In this document: piece by piece, positions 10,930 to 22,559 of the stretch
Layout of the letters: every line of letters starts with the position of its first letter
How positions within the stretch are numbered: position 1 is the first letter of the stretch
Origin: Nageia nagi
Taxonomy: Eukaryota > Pinophyta
Direction: 5' to 3'
DNA: 64,000 bases
Assembly: GCA_050084985.1 (NCBI GenBank)
Contig: JBITNC010000001.1
Span: forward strand, 187,488,001 to 187,552,000
Position numbers and translations under genes: made by a program
Notes under the pieces: generated by a model
What the model was told of the DNA's origin: nothing
Seen by the model: the letters and a program-made list of their open reading frames with translations, nothing else
Databases searched by the model: none

Positions 10930-13164
10930 AGAGGTTAATAGCATTCTCTAAAGGAATTTGCTTTCATGTAAACAAGTGAGTAAGTAGTAGTTGAAAATGA
11001 ATCTTATGTCAATATAAAGAAAAGTATACACTCACTCTTTTTATAATTTTCCCACATATTTGAACTTATATGTAGAGTGTTGAACTTAATCAATAAACTC
11101 TTATATATGAAGCTCACTAGCTAGCATCATATTTGATTGAAATGTATAGTTTTTCTCTTGAGTTTTGAAATCATCATCTTAAACTATGAAAGTATACTTG
11201 ATAATAAAATTATAATGTTTCAAATATGCGATCATTATCCTAAACTATGAAAGAAACACTCCTTATACAAAAACTTTCAAATATGCTCCATAGTCATAAT
11301 TTCCACTCATGTATACTAGTATGGAAATTTTGTTGTATTCCTAGATATTTTGAAGTCCTTGGTCGACTTAATTATTGATTATCATGAATGGAAATTTAAT
11401 TTGTTGCTTTTTTATGCATATTAAGTATTTCATTCATTGGTGTCATGGATATATTTTGGAAAATTATAGTGGAATGCAAATTAGATATTTATTTTTTATT
11501 CTATAATTTTAACATTAATAAACTTTTGTTTACTTTCTTCTACTAATCACCATTGACCATATATGGGGTGCAAAGAGAAGGGTGAAAAAGAGAAAGATAA
11601 GAGAAATAAATCAAAAGAAAAGGCTATGAAAAAAGAGAAAGATGAAATTACAAAATAAAAAAACACTTGTAAGTATCCATACGTATTATGTAATATCTAC
11701 ATAGGATCCAATAATACTATATATATTTCATTAAATAGTACATGAAATCACTTTTTTATTTAATTTTTTGAACATACAAAGAAATTAAATGGGGTTGTTG
11801 AATTTGATAAACATATTTTTAACCATGATGCAATGATGATAATGTTTGGGGGTGAGGAGGCTAGAGGAGTAGGTGGTGTTACCACACCACAAAGATAGGG
11901 CATCACTCCTTCAAGTAATTCTTTATAATTAGTTAATTTATTAAGAAGTAATGAAAATTATTTTAATTTATATTTTGAAGAATATGTGATGTGATCCATG
12001 TAATATATGTATGTGCTGAGTTAATAAATTAACAACCTAGGTTGATGACAAATCAAGGTTCCAAAAATCTTCAATTTTTGTGAGGCCAAATGGAGAGGTC
12101 CCAAAAGATGAAAATGATAATAGTTTATATTGAAAAATATAAATTTATATATTGATTATAAGTGTATTGATTTACTAACATGATTTCAACTATTTTTCAA
12201 TTTCACCTTTTTACAAATCACTCAAGAATGTTGCAGTAGTAAAATTTGGAAAAACCCTTGATAAGCCATGGAAGAAGTAAGATGATTTTGGTATGTATAC
12301 TTTTTATTTTTTGCTTTATTTTTTGGTATGTATGTTTGACTTTTTTTAATTTACTATTTCAAGAGATAAACTAATTTGTTATAATTTGTATTTTTACAAC
12401 AAAAAAATAATAATAACAAATCTGAAACATGAATTTGGTGAAGGGTGGAGCAAGAAGAAAGTACTCCAATAGGTAGGGTTAAATATCAAAAAGGCCAGAG
12501 ATTACATGAGATGAAAAATGATGAAAATCCCTCTTGACCAAAGAAACTTAGCAATGAAACAAGTTGACATCCATAAGAAGGTATGGATTATTATCATTGA
12601 TATTTAATATTTGAATCTGATTAATTGATTATTTTAACATAATATTAATTAATTATTTTATAACAAATGTTTGGAAGATGTTACTGGAGAAAGTAGATGA
12701 GGTGGATAAAAGAAAAGTGGAAGGCTTGAAGACACCGCAAGAAAAAGTGAAGTTTCAACTTGTCAAACTGGGATGCAATATTATGCATTAAGAGGAAAGT
12801 GGAGGAGGGAAGTTTGTGGATATCCAATTCATAAGTTGATTTACTGCATGCAATTTTTAATGATATTTAATTTTTGAAAATGAATAGATAAAAGGTTTTT
12901 AATATAGTACTAATTAAAAAAATTGTAGTTGAGAAATTTCAATCGATTTCCTGATAATAACGAATGATAATATGGCATCACATATGGTTATCGATCCTTA
13001 AGGGATAGGATGAATGTTGGTGTAAGTAATTTAAATTATTTTAATTAATAAAGGTATATGAATTTATTGTAGGTGGTACAAAGTTTTTGTAAGTGTGATT
13101 GTACATATACTAACCTTTATTTTCTTATTATTTACAAGTGAGTATTGCATCATAAGAGTATGCA
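10930..13164. other. AT-rich relic, possibly 3' part of a CACTA transposon
   Basis: No domain could be named. Lys-rich coding-like segments (about 11570-11660, 12440-12580 and 12670-12840, for example KTPQEKVKFQLVKLGC) are separated by AT-rich intron-like spacers. The segment lies upstream of a Ser/Gly-rich ORF and of a block of CACTA-type subterminal repeats, which makes the 3' end of a CACTA transposon plausible. This is inference only. Confidence 0.3.
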
Positions 13165-13449
13165 TTGCAGGGCCAAGGTGCATTGCAAGATGTTACATTG
13201 GAGGAGGTTGATCCATCATCAAGGGAAATGAATTTCAATGATTTATTTTATGATTGTGATGAGCCAAAACCTAGCAAGGTAGTGCCTAGTCATCATAGTG
13301 GCTCAGGTAGTGAGTTAGGTAGTGATTCAGGTGGTGAGTCAAGTGGTACCTCAAGTGGTGGCTCAGGTAGTGAGTCAAGTAGTAAGCATTTAGGTAGTGG
13401 TTATTCAATTGGTGAGTCATATATAAAGCAATTTGATACCAAGGACTAG
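13165..13449 (+). CDS. Ser/Gly-rich low-complexity ORF, probably transposon derived
   Basis: A 94-codon ORF. The N-terminal third is acidic (TLEEVDPSSREMNFNDLFYD). The rest is Ser/Gly repeats built on the hexanucleotide-like unit ggtagtgagtca (GSGSELGSDSGGESSGTSSG). It may be the last exon of a longer gene, because an acceptor-like ttgcag precedes GGCCAAGG near 13170. It sits about 0.5 kb before CACTA-like subterminal repeats. No known family is recognised and expression is doubtful. Confidence 0.3.
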   Translation: MQGQGALQDVTLEEVDPSSREMNFNDLFYDCDEPKPSKVVPSHHSGSGSELGSDSGGESSGTSSGGSGSESSSKHLGSGYSIGESYIKQFDTKD

Positions 13450-13479
13450 TACTATGTACTCATGATGCAGAAACCATTA

Positions 13480-13830
13480 TATCATTTTTGATATATTGTA
13501 TGATGTGGATGTATTGATACAGATGTGTATATCATTTTGACATATTTTGATATATAGATATATATCATTTTGGTGTATTCATACATCTATATGTATATCA
13601 TTTTGGCATATTTTGATATGGATGTTATCATTATTTTTACATAAATGTTATAATTTTGATGTATATACAATTTATTTAACGTATTTAACATAATTTAGCA
13701 TATTTTGGCCCATTTTTTGCATGTTTTGATATATCATTGATGTATTATTTTGGCATATTATTGGTGTATTATTTATGTATTATTGGTATATTATTTTGGC
13801 ATATTATTATCATATTATTTTGGCATATTA
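13480..13830. repeat. Degenerate short-period AT-rich repeats
   Basis: Phrases of the type 'atcattttggcatattttgatat' and 'tattattttggcatattattggt' recur every 20-35 bp across 350 bp. They are imperfect and non-coding, and resemble simple-sequence expansion next to a transposon end. Confidence 0.55.
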
Positions 13831-13919
13831 ATGAAAATGGAAAAAAAAATATTAAATATTAAAAATAAATTATTTTTTTATTTTTTAATAAAATCAATGC
13901 AATTTTGGACTCAAAAAAG

Positions 13920-14110
13920 GATGTAACACCAAGCACGAAGGATGTAAAAAGCTATAAAAAAAAAAGAGGATGCAAAAAAACACACCATAAGATGCAGTTT
14001 TTGATGTAATTTTTGATGTAATCTAACACACAAAGAAGATGCAAAAATAAAATTAAAGGAAGAAAAAACCAACATAAAAAGGATGCAAAAATTGATGCAA
14101 AATATGATAT
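13920..14110. repeat. CACTA-type subterminal repeat block
   Basis: GATGCAAA or GATGTAAA occurs about ten times within 190 bp, for example near 13920, 13940, 13970, 13997, 14010, 14040, 14083 and 14095. The same motif flanks the ends of the proven CACTA element at 59594-60657, where it would bind transposase. No terminal CACTA sequence is found here; the adjoining copia relic may have removed it. Confidence 0.5.
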
Positions 14111-14235
14111 GTTATTTGTGTATAAACTTACATCAAATTTTAGTGAAATTTTTTTTAAAAAAATAACAAAGTGTTTGGACGCAAATCCATCAATTTCTAG
14201 CAGTTTTAGTAGGAGGATGAATTTGAAGTGCCTTT

Positions 14236-16275
14236 TTACCTTTTTATCTTCAATACATCTAAAAAGATGTTTGGAGAGTCACCACTTGAATAGGTCATAC
14301 TTGAAGTGATTTGTTTGGGATTATTTGAGGAATTGGTTGGTGGACTTGGTTGAATTGGTTGTAAAATGGGATACACATAAGGATGGATAGTGGAAGAAAT
14401 TCCATCACTTCTTCCATCATCAACATAATTTTTTTTATGACCATATACTCCCCCTTCATCAAAAATCACATCTCTAAAAACCTTAATTTTATGATTTTTT
14501 AGGTTATAGAGCATGTAGGCTTTACTTCTTTCATAATAACCAATAAAACTACATGCTTCACTCTTGGTATCAAGCTTCTTCCTAAGTTCATCAACTACAT
14601 GATCTTAATTCAAACAACCAATAAATTTAAAATGATTAACATTGGCTTTCTTTTTATACCAAACCTCAAGGGAGTTGCCTTCTCCAAGTTGTTGGTAGGA
14701 ATCCTATTCAAAATATAAATTGTTGTTCAAACTAAATCAATCCAATGAAAATTTCTTAGCCCCTTAGTTTGTGACATAATCCTAGCCATTTCCATAATAG
14801 TACTATTCTTTATCTCTACTACTCCATTCTATTATGGAGTATAGATAGTAGTGAGTTGTATTTTAATACAATTATCTTTGTAGAGGAAATAGTTAGAGAA
14901 AAATTCTCCACCTTGATTAACCCTCAAATACTTAATGTTGTAGCCACTCTTATTCTCAACTAAATTTTTAAAATTGTTTAAAAATTTAAATTCTTCATCC
15001 TTATGCCTAAGGAAATACACCCAATACATTTTGGAGTAGTCATCTATAAAAGTAATAAAATAAGAATTCTTACCCAAGATCTTGGTTTGCATTAGTCCAT
15101 AGGTATCAAAATGAACCAACTAAAGTGGGTATGAGGCCCTTCATGCTTTTAATTTATGAAAATTTTATTTGATATGATTTCATAATGCATATGCCTCAAA
15201 AATAGTTTTGTTCTCCTCCACCTTTGGAATACCATAAACCATCTCTTGAGATGTTTGCAACCTCAAACTTGCAAAATCTAAATGATCATACCTGATATGC
15301 TACAAGAAGATCTTATTTTAAAAAACAACATTAAAAGCACTATACCTTTGTCCTTTAAACTTTAAAGTAAATAATATGTTGCTATACATAGTTGGAATTG
15401 TAGTAACAATCGTATTTCATTTTCTCTGACAATAAATTATGCACTTCCTATCCTTCAAAATTATCTTGTAAGGATTTTCACAAACCTTCCTTAAACTCAA
15501 CAAATTATATTTCAAATTTGGTGTGTAATAGATTTCATGAATCCTTTTCTTACCTTATCTTTTTTTTACCTCCATTACATCTTTGGAAACTACCTTTCAA
15601 GATTTTTTTATCTCCAAGATTGATATTGTATTTGAACAAATTATGCATTGAAGAAAATAGATCCCCCCTTCCTGTCATATGATTTGAACATATAGAATCA
15701 AGAATACAAGTTTCTTGAAGATTCTTATGATCCTTATTGTTGATGATAAGAATAAATTCGATTCAATAGAATCTTATTTAATATAGTTTATACTCTCATC
15801 TTTATTACAAACCCTTAATCTACATTCTCTCTCATAATATCCAAACTTGTTATGATGGTAACATTATGCATTCCTCTTATTTCCTCTTCTTCTACCTCTA
15901 CCAATTGCACCACCTCATCTACCATCTCTTCCTATAGAAGAATTTTTATCTTTTCCTTATCCATTTCATTTATCTTTCCCACTAAAATTGGCTTATTCAT
16001 GTTGAGAAGAGAATGTCGTCTTCTTAAGACTAGTAATTTATTCTCTTAACCTTTCCTCATGAGACATAAGAGATGTTATCATATGATCAAAATTAATATT
16101 GGATAAATTCTTAATCTTCTCAATAATAATTACCACATGATTCCATTTGGATGTGAGTGTTCTTAATAATTTCCTAATAAAAATAACCTTCTCCACATCT
16201 TTTCCAAGTGTATCCATTTTATTGATAATAGCCTTCATAGATACAATAGTCACCAACGCTCTCATCTTTTTCCAT
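14236..16275 (-). pseudogene. Ty1/copia gag-integrase relic
   Basis: On the minus strand the order is gag, protease region, integrase. Gag (16038-16265) carries VEKVIFIRKLLRTLTSKWNH and an MSHEERL segment as in the UBN2 gag family. The integrase core (14832-15119) contains SYFITFIDDYSKMYWVYFLR and LRVNQGGEFFSNYF, corresponding to the rve-domain FIDDYSR..W and DNGGEF motifs, with the second catalytic Asp replaced by Asn. The integrase C-terminal piece (14236-14514) has IKVFRDVIFDEG, like the copia SRDVxFDE motif. Frames are interrupted between the pieces and no reverse transcriptase follows, so the relic is 3'-truncated. No LTRs were found. Confidence 0.78.
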
Positions 16276-16279
16276 TCTC

Positions 16280-17550
16280 AAATTTCCATAATCTCTTCTT
16301 ATAATCCATAACTTCACTTAATTGACTTGGTCACTACCTTGGTAACTATATTGCAAGGCTTTTCATGCATTTGTAGCTATTTTGCAACTAGTTATCCTCA
16401 AAAAAATACTTTTATCCAATGCAGATTAAACATGATAAAGTATCAAAAAGTTCTTTCTTTACTTTTTGATCTACTATTTCAAGGGTTCTTTAGTCTAATA
16501 TTTATATATAACCATATTCTATAACATGCAAAATATTTTTACTTGTTAACATATTTTTCATCTAAGTGCTTGAATACTCATAATCTTCACCATTAAACTC
16601 ATGGATTGGTAATGAGTTAGGGTTTTTTTACATCACACACTAACAACAATGAACATAGCTTGATAAATTTTTATAAATAACTACACAATTGAATCTAACC
16701 CTCCAACCAAATAAGTCTCTAAAATCAAATGAATAAAATCACCAACAACAAAGTATAGTCACCAAATTGGTAGTTTATAATCTCATTTTATACTATAGTT
16801 AATATGTGATGAATAATATGGTGTACTTAAGATAAACTATCTTAACTAATTAATGTATATATATATTATGATTCTTGATGACATGAGACACTTTCTCTAG
16901 TGACCAAACAACAATTTCATAGTAGAAATACCTCACATAGAAATGGACATCGTTATGATGATTCTACATAAAATTATAGGGTGTAATATATTTTTGGAAA
17001 TATATTAAAAATATATTTCTAAAAATGTATGCATATTTTCAAATGGATTGATAAATCTTTATCAATTCATAGTGATACTAGGCCCTATTATTAATAATTT
17101 TGGAAATGACATAATGATAGTTTGGAGAAAAAAAGATCAATATGTGGGCGATTCTCAAAAATAATTATAGTACATTATATACAATTGTAAAAGTATTAAA
17201 ATCATATTTTTAATTATCCTATACCTATAAAAATATGATCTTTATAATAAAATTTATAAGCCCTAAAAGATTAAAAAAAATTAATAGAAAATGTAGACTG
17301 CACTAATGAAAATCACACACATAATAGCTTAAGGAATGATTTTCTCTATTGCATACTATGTCAATTCATTACTGAATGTTATTATGATATGTTTTTACTC
17401 TATTATAACCTAATATAAATTTTCTAAATATTTTACATGAAGAATAACAATCTACAATTGTTAAAATTTGAAATATTCCTATAGTTATATATTATTTTAT
17501 TTTGTAGTTACAAAATGAGAGGTACCTTAATTTTGCTAACTTAGAAATAC
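16280..17550. other. AT-rich intergenic stretch, nothing recognised
   Basis: The first 200 bases may be the extreme 5' part of the copia gag on the minus strand. Beyond that no conserved domain, LTR or tandem repeat is visible, and short ORFs are random-looking. Confidence 0.4.
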
Positions 17551-17554
17551 TACA

Positions 17555-17870
17555 TGGTAAACATCATATTCCAACAAGAATCACCTTCCAAACTATGAGA
17601 AAATAATTTTTCAAGAACCCTCTAATCAGTCCCAATTTTTAGTTCATGTTCATCACCAAATCATTAAAGATGTTTCCTTAGATCTCCATCACCATTGAAT
17701 TTGCAATATTTCATACTCTTGTAGCTGTTAGGTAGAAAAGTATTGCAAATATATTTACAAAATAGGCTAGAAAATATATCATAACTACCATCACTCTTTG
17801 GATCTCCCTTCTCAAGGTTATCAATCCTTTTGAGAACATCATTCATTATTATTATGGGTTGATCATGCCC
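17555..17870 (-). pseudogene. Gypsy-type gag fragment
   Basis: The minus-strand ORF 17664-17846 ends in MKYCKFNGDGDLRKHL, the canonical lead-in to the retrotransposon gag core (FxGxGDPxxHL). Beyond its stop the translation continues as a VLEKLFSHSLEGDS stretch, matching the LFxxSLxGxA motif. Only about 100 codons survive and no zinc knuckle is present. Confidence 0.6.
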
Positions 17871-18084
17871 ACTTCCTTCACCTTCATCTCTTTCTCCATT
17901 TCTTTTATTACAAGAAGCATAATCATTATATGGTATGCCCTTTGAGATAAATAAATATGCAAAAGAATTATAATCTCATATTTTTATAACACTCAAATTG
18001 CAAAATTAGTCCTATCGAAAATCCTAGAGTTTCAGTGCAACCAGTGAAAAGGATGTCAAGTTTATTAAATTTGTATATGTTTAA

Positions 18085-18775
18085 ACTTGGTTTTGCTAAA
18101 TAAATAATAGTAATAAATAATCCAAAATATCTATTTATTCAATTGCATATAATGGCTATAAATAATAAGATCTAAATATAAAATGAATAAAACATATTCA
18201 AATTGGAATTAATGATATTACCACCTTAAAAAAATCAAGATTCAAATTAGAATACTTACATATCCTATGTACCTATGATGAATGAATGAACACCTGAAGC
18301 ATACAGTGAAGGACCCAAAAAAGGTTCTCTAGAAGTTGAATGACCTAATTCTATATAAGGAATACTACTAGTGGCTTATTTGATCTCAATAAGGGTCATT
18401 GAAAGTCCTCTTAGGGATGAATCAGACATCAAACAAAGTCTCGATTATCATGTAAACCTACAAAGATATTAGTCATATGTGCATAATCATAGATAACTCA
18501 TGTAAGATAGTCGGCATTCATAATTCCAATCTTGATAGGTGGGATCGAGAGACATCATAGCAAATATAAGTATTACCACTATCAAATATCTTAAATATGC
18601 TTTCAAATATCAAAATATGTGTTTGACCCACTCCTTAGACCATGCATCACCTAGACAAAAGAAACACATTAGTCCACTACTTAAGAATGATCTAAAAAAT
18701 AACATTTATCATTAATATCATTACTAATACCTAAAATTATATTTTTAAATAAATAAAAATCAAATTAAGATATCT
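18085..18775. repeat. LTR-like dispersed repeat, copy A
   Basis: Colinear and same-strand similarity to 26450-27105. Shared anchors include attgcatataatggcta, agtattaccactatcaa and aaataaataaaaatcaaat. It ends in tatctaca, an LTR-like terminus, followed by a pyrimidine stretch that reads on the minus strand as a purine tract. A decayed gypsy LTR is the best explanation, but no matching partner defines one element. Confidence 0.55.
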
Positions 18776-18789
18776 ACACCTTCCTTAAC

Positions 18790-20130
18790 TTTTTTTGGTT
18801 CTCTACTTATATGATATTCTCATCTATATTGATCCATAAGAGATTTAGATAATTCAAAATAATCCAAAGACTCTCATAGATCTTTGTAGCTTCTTAGGTC
18901 TTTCAAAGTTCTATTAAAGATTTGTGTTGAGGTTTTCACATGTTGCTTGACCATTGAACCAAGTAACCAAAGGAGGTGCAAATCTAAGTTTCAATGGGGA
19001 GATGCACTATAGAGAGCATTAAAGTAGTTTAAAGAATAATTATACCCAACACCTATTCTTTTCTTACTTGATTTGCAATAACCCTTTGAGTTAATGACTA
19101 ATTCATCTAACTATGCAATGGGAGTTGTTCTTACACAACATGAGCACCTTATTGAATGTCATAGTGAAACATTTAATGAAGCAATTCCAAATTACCTAAC
19201 GTATGGCAAGGAGCTCTATACTATTTCTAGGCATGTAAATAATGGAAATATTATATCTAAGGCAAAGAGATAATCATCCATATTGATCTTATACATCCAA
19301 AATTTATTCAAACCAAGGGCAAGTTGATAAATGAAAGACATCAAAAGTGGGCCACTTATTTGCAACAATTTCATTTGATCATCAAACACAAGAAGGCAAG
19401 TACGAAGTTTGTAACAAATTACTTGAGCCAACCACCAATTATAACATCCTTGATTCATGTGGGTATGAAAACTCCCATTGATCCACCCTATATGAAATTG
19501 GTTCTGATTTTTCTTATTCTTATCAGGCTTTTTAGGCAAATAAGCATATTTATGATTTTTTACTTATAGAATGATCTCCTCTATTATATGGGACATATAT
19601 GTGTGTCATCTAGTGAACAAGAAAAGATGATATGTGATGCACACTTCATTAGAGTATTTGGTCACTCTGGCATAGAGCAAACATTGATGATTCTCTAAAA
19701 ATACTTTTATTGGTCAAAGATGAGATAGAATGTGGAGAGGTACATCAAGACTTGCACTCCTTATGCTATTGTCTAACCAATCAATAGGCAACATGAATTC
19801 TATACACCACTATCAATACCCACCAAACCTTGAGAATATATTAGAATAGACTCCTTTTAAGTTTTACTTACTTTAAAACATGGTAATGACTATAGTTGAT
19901 CACTTTACAAAAATGTTCATAATAATTACTTTCAAGAAAACTATTTCAACTTTAGGAGAGTGCCATGCTTTACTTTAGTCATGTATGATTTAACTTGGTT
20001 TACCCAAATCCATTATTTTAGATAGAGATAATAGATTTAGGACTATTTTTTGGACACCCATTTGGAAAATGATGGACATAAGTTGATGAACTAGATTTAC
20101 CAAATCTTAACTCCTGAAAATAAAAATAAT
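18790..20130 (+). pseudogene. Ty3/gypsy RT-RNase H-integrase relic
   Basis: Conceptual translation gives, in order, YLYDILIYI near 18798 (decayed YxDDIL of reverse transcriptase), LCSFLGLSKFY (the SFLGLxxYYRRF segment), FELMTNSSNYAMGVVLTQH near 19070 (RNase H DASDYAIGAVL), DERHxxWATYLQQFHLIIKH at 19320-19385, then a HFIRVFGHSGIEQTLMIL zinc-binding (H2C2) integrase N-terminus near 19645. YFYWSKMR..VERYI and GLPKSIILDRDNRF near 19995 complete the integrase core. The order is that of gypsy pol. There are many stops and small deletions. Gag, protease and LTRs are absent, so this is a dead fragment. Confidence 0.82.
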
Positions 20131-20830
20131 GATCAAAATTTTCAACTCTCCGTCAATCAAAGAGTTATTCTGTTGATGGCGATAGATTAACAACCCAGAA
20201 TCTCACCAATCCCCTTTCAAAAAAGAGAGTACTTTTTTTTTCCAGACTTCCCCATGGGTCATTCATTGGTGAGTATGTTACAGAAAATCAGATGGAATTT
20301 TGAGCTGCATGATTAATGGAGTAGTTGGTTTCTTTTTATTTTGTCCACGTGATTATTCTCTTTTTCTTTTTCTATGCACGTTACAAGGAAAGCAAACAAA
20401 ACCAGTAACGTAAAACTCCAAATATTCTCTCAGGATTAATCGTATTTTGGCTTTCCCTAAAAAACCTCAGCCTAAAACACAATCCTCCCTTCACTCTCTC
20501 TTGGCCTTTCTGTCATACAAATAACTCCAGTCTACGGTTGTGTTCACCCACCAGACACTTTTATTTTCAGTCATGCGTCTCATTGAAGTTTGGTCCCAAC
20601 GTATTAAATCCCATCTTATCCTTTTCTTATCTTGAATGCTGACCGTTGCGAATTGCGACTTGGCCTTTCCCAGCTGACTGCCATGTCAATTTGACTTGCC
20701 AACTCATCCTGCTGATTGTGCGCGACCTTTTACTTGCCTGCCACCTCATCGCCGTCGGTCGCCGCCATTGCGCATTCTCCTTGCTTGGTATCTTATATTT
20801 TTTATCCTCCCTTTTCTTAGCCTTTTAAAT
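20131..20830. other. Higher-GC promoter-like segment of unknown origin
   Basis: Base composition shifts upward after the gypsy relic. A CACGTG G-box lies at 20346-20351 and CT-rich runs lie around 20350-20370 and 20480-20510. The ORF at 20646-20828 (60 codons) has no recognised domain. It could be an orphaned gene promoter, a 5' leader or an LTR. Confidence 0.3.
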
Positions 20831-21144
20831 ATTAAAAGTTTTCATTTCAAATAATTAGCTTTTAGAATTTAAAAAATAATCTTTTAAATAAGCCTTTATT
20901 CTAGTTTACCTACATCCTCTAAATCAAAAAGGGCACTTTTCTCAAGCAAACAATTTTTCAAGCACGCATATTTGATTTTTATGTAAGCATTTAAAACACA
21001 ATTCAAGGCATTTTTCACACAATTTTAAGAGGAATTTGGAGATTTTTTAAACAAATTTCAAGGCACTATTTAAATAGTTTTCATGCATTTTTCAAGGGTA
21101 ATTCAATATAATCAAGGCAATTTTCACATTTATCATACATCTTT

Positions 21145-21828
21145 TTATTTCAAGAGAAATTTACTAAAATAACCCTAACAACATCAACATTTACTAAAAT
21201 GATCTTCTAAAATTATTTATTACAAAAATGACTCTGGTCAATTATATTTTACTAACCATTATTTTTCTTCAGTTAAAATTTTTCGATATCGATCCCCCTC
21301 CCCATTGAGTTGCAGAAACATGACTTCTCGCACATGCATGGGACACATTTCCTCTTCACACAATCCAACCATGCAATAATCTAGTCTACCAAATTTCCTC
21401 CTGCACTATCATTGATCATCATCAAGCGACTGAAATCCTTCTTCCCTTGGGAAATGAAGGCAAGCCATGCCATGACCCCAAAGCAATCCTTGCATGCCTA
21501 TATTCTATCAACACAAATATGATATTGGCCTTCTTAACGAGGTGGGCATAGAACTCGTGATATATCCTCTGCCCTTGAAAAGGATCAACACGCCCAACTT
21601 TTGGTCAAGTGTTGCATGATAGACTCCAATAAATATAAATCTATGCTTCTAAAGGATCCATGGTCGAAAAGATGCATGCTCCAAGAAATTTTCAGGACAT
21701 GAAAGAAAATGTTGGTAGGTAAAATATAGTTGATCAAAGGGCCATATTTGTAATAAATAATTTTAGAGGGCCATTTCAGTAAATGTTAGTTTTGTGAGGT
21801 CCATTTTAGTAAATTTCCCTTATTTCAA
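21145..21828. mobile_element. Pack-MULE (Mutator-like element) with 9-bp target duplication
   Basis: The element spans 21154-21819. Inverted terminal repeats of about 95 bp begin GAGAAATTTACTAAAAT on the left and, on the opposite strand, GGGAAATTTACTAAAATGG on the right. The match continues through aattatttattacaaa. The flanks are an exact 9-bp direct repeat, TTATTTCAA (21145-21153 and 21820-21828). Long TIRs with a 9-bp duplication are diagnostic of Mutator-like elements. The 450-bp interior encodes no transposase but carries a carboxylesterase gene fragment on the minus strand, making it a Pack-MULE. It depends on a transposase from elsewhere. Confidence 0.92.
21260..21710 (-). pseudogene. 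Captured carboxylesterase (CXE/HSL family) fragment
   Basis: Minus-strand translation across three frames reproduces consecutive segments of plant alpha/beta-hydrolase carboxylesterases. LDQKLGVLILFKGRGYI (21562-21610) corresponds to the KLPVLVYFHGGGF oxyanion-hole segment, with HGGG decayed to KGRG. YHEFYAHLVKKANIIFVLIE plus YR corresponds to YHxYLNxLxxxANVIxVSVEYR. DFSRLMMINDSAGGNLV, with DSAGGN at 21387-21410, is the nucleophile elbow GDSAGGN containing the catalytic Ser. The downstream Asp and His of the triad lie outside the captured piece. Small deletions break the frame, so no enzyme is made. The piece is confined to the MULE interior and has higher GC than its surroundings. Confidence 0.85.
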
Positions 21829-21834
21829 TCATTT

Positions 21835-22440
21835 ATATTATGCTTATTGGAAAGGACACTTGGCCAGAATGATCAAGAAAGATAAAACATACATTTTTTT
21901 TACAATGATATTTGGGAAGGTATTTGTGATGGTGAGATTCAGTCATAAAAAATGACAAATTTGAAGGAGCTTGTATTAGCAACACAAAAATAACAAAGCC
22001 TATGCCTTGATTGGTGCTTCAATGAGTGAATAAGTGAATCATCACATCAATTCCTTAGACACTAGATGAGGAACATTGAAGAAGTTGAAAGACTTGTATG
22101 ACTTGCACTTAGAGTTGAAGTTCACACAAAATGCAAAAGTTGTTCAATCTTGAGTTGAAGGATAATGATCCCATGATCTTGTCTTCAAATATCAAATCCA
22201 TCATACACAACATCACTATTGTAGTATAAAGGTGGATATCACTCTTATGACCTACATCAAGGCCTTCTACCCCACAAACTTCATCTAGCTTGAGTCACTT
22301 CTAGCAAGTAATTAATTGAAGTCTCTTACATTTAACTCTTTGTAGAGAATATTATTTATCATGAGAATAACTTAGACAAGAAGATAGTTGAGACCCTAGG
22401 AAATACTTTATATGATGCACAAAAAACAAAGAATCAAAAT
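21835..22440 (+). pseudogene. Copia-type gag (UBN2) relic
   Basis: Plus-strand translation in shifting frames gives QHKNNKAYALIGASMSE, then HHINSLDT, LKDLYDLHLELKF and FNLELKDNDPMILSSNIKS. These follow the order of a copia UBN2 gag. Stops and frameshifts are frequent and no pol follows. It directly abuts the right target duplication of the Pack-MULE. Confidence 0.5.
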
Positions 22441-22559
22441 CCATTACACCAAAATTGGGCTTTAAGGGCGAGCAATTTAAGGCATTTTTGAGGCTATAGT
22501 TTTTACCTCAATTTGGGATTTTAGTGGCAATTTTAATGGGATAATTTAAATTGCCCTCA

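Noticed and set aside
1629-10934. 5-bp target duplication for the minus-strand LTR element (ATATG / AGAGG)
   Set aside because: Only three of five bases agree; with LTRs this diverged the duplication may be eroded, but it is not evidence.
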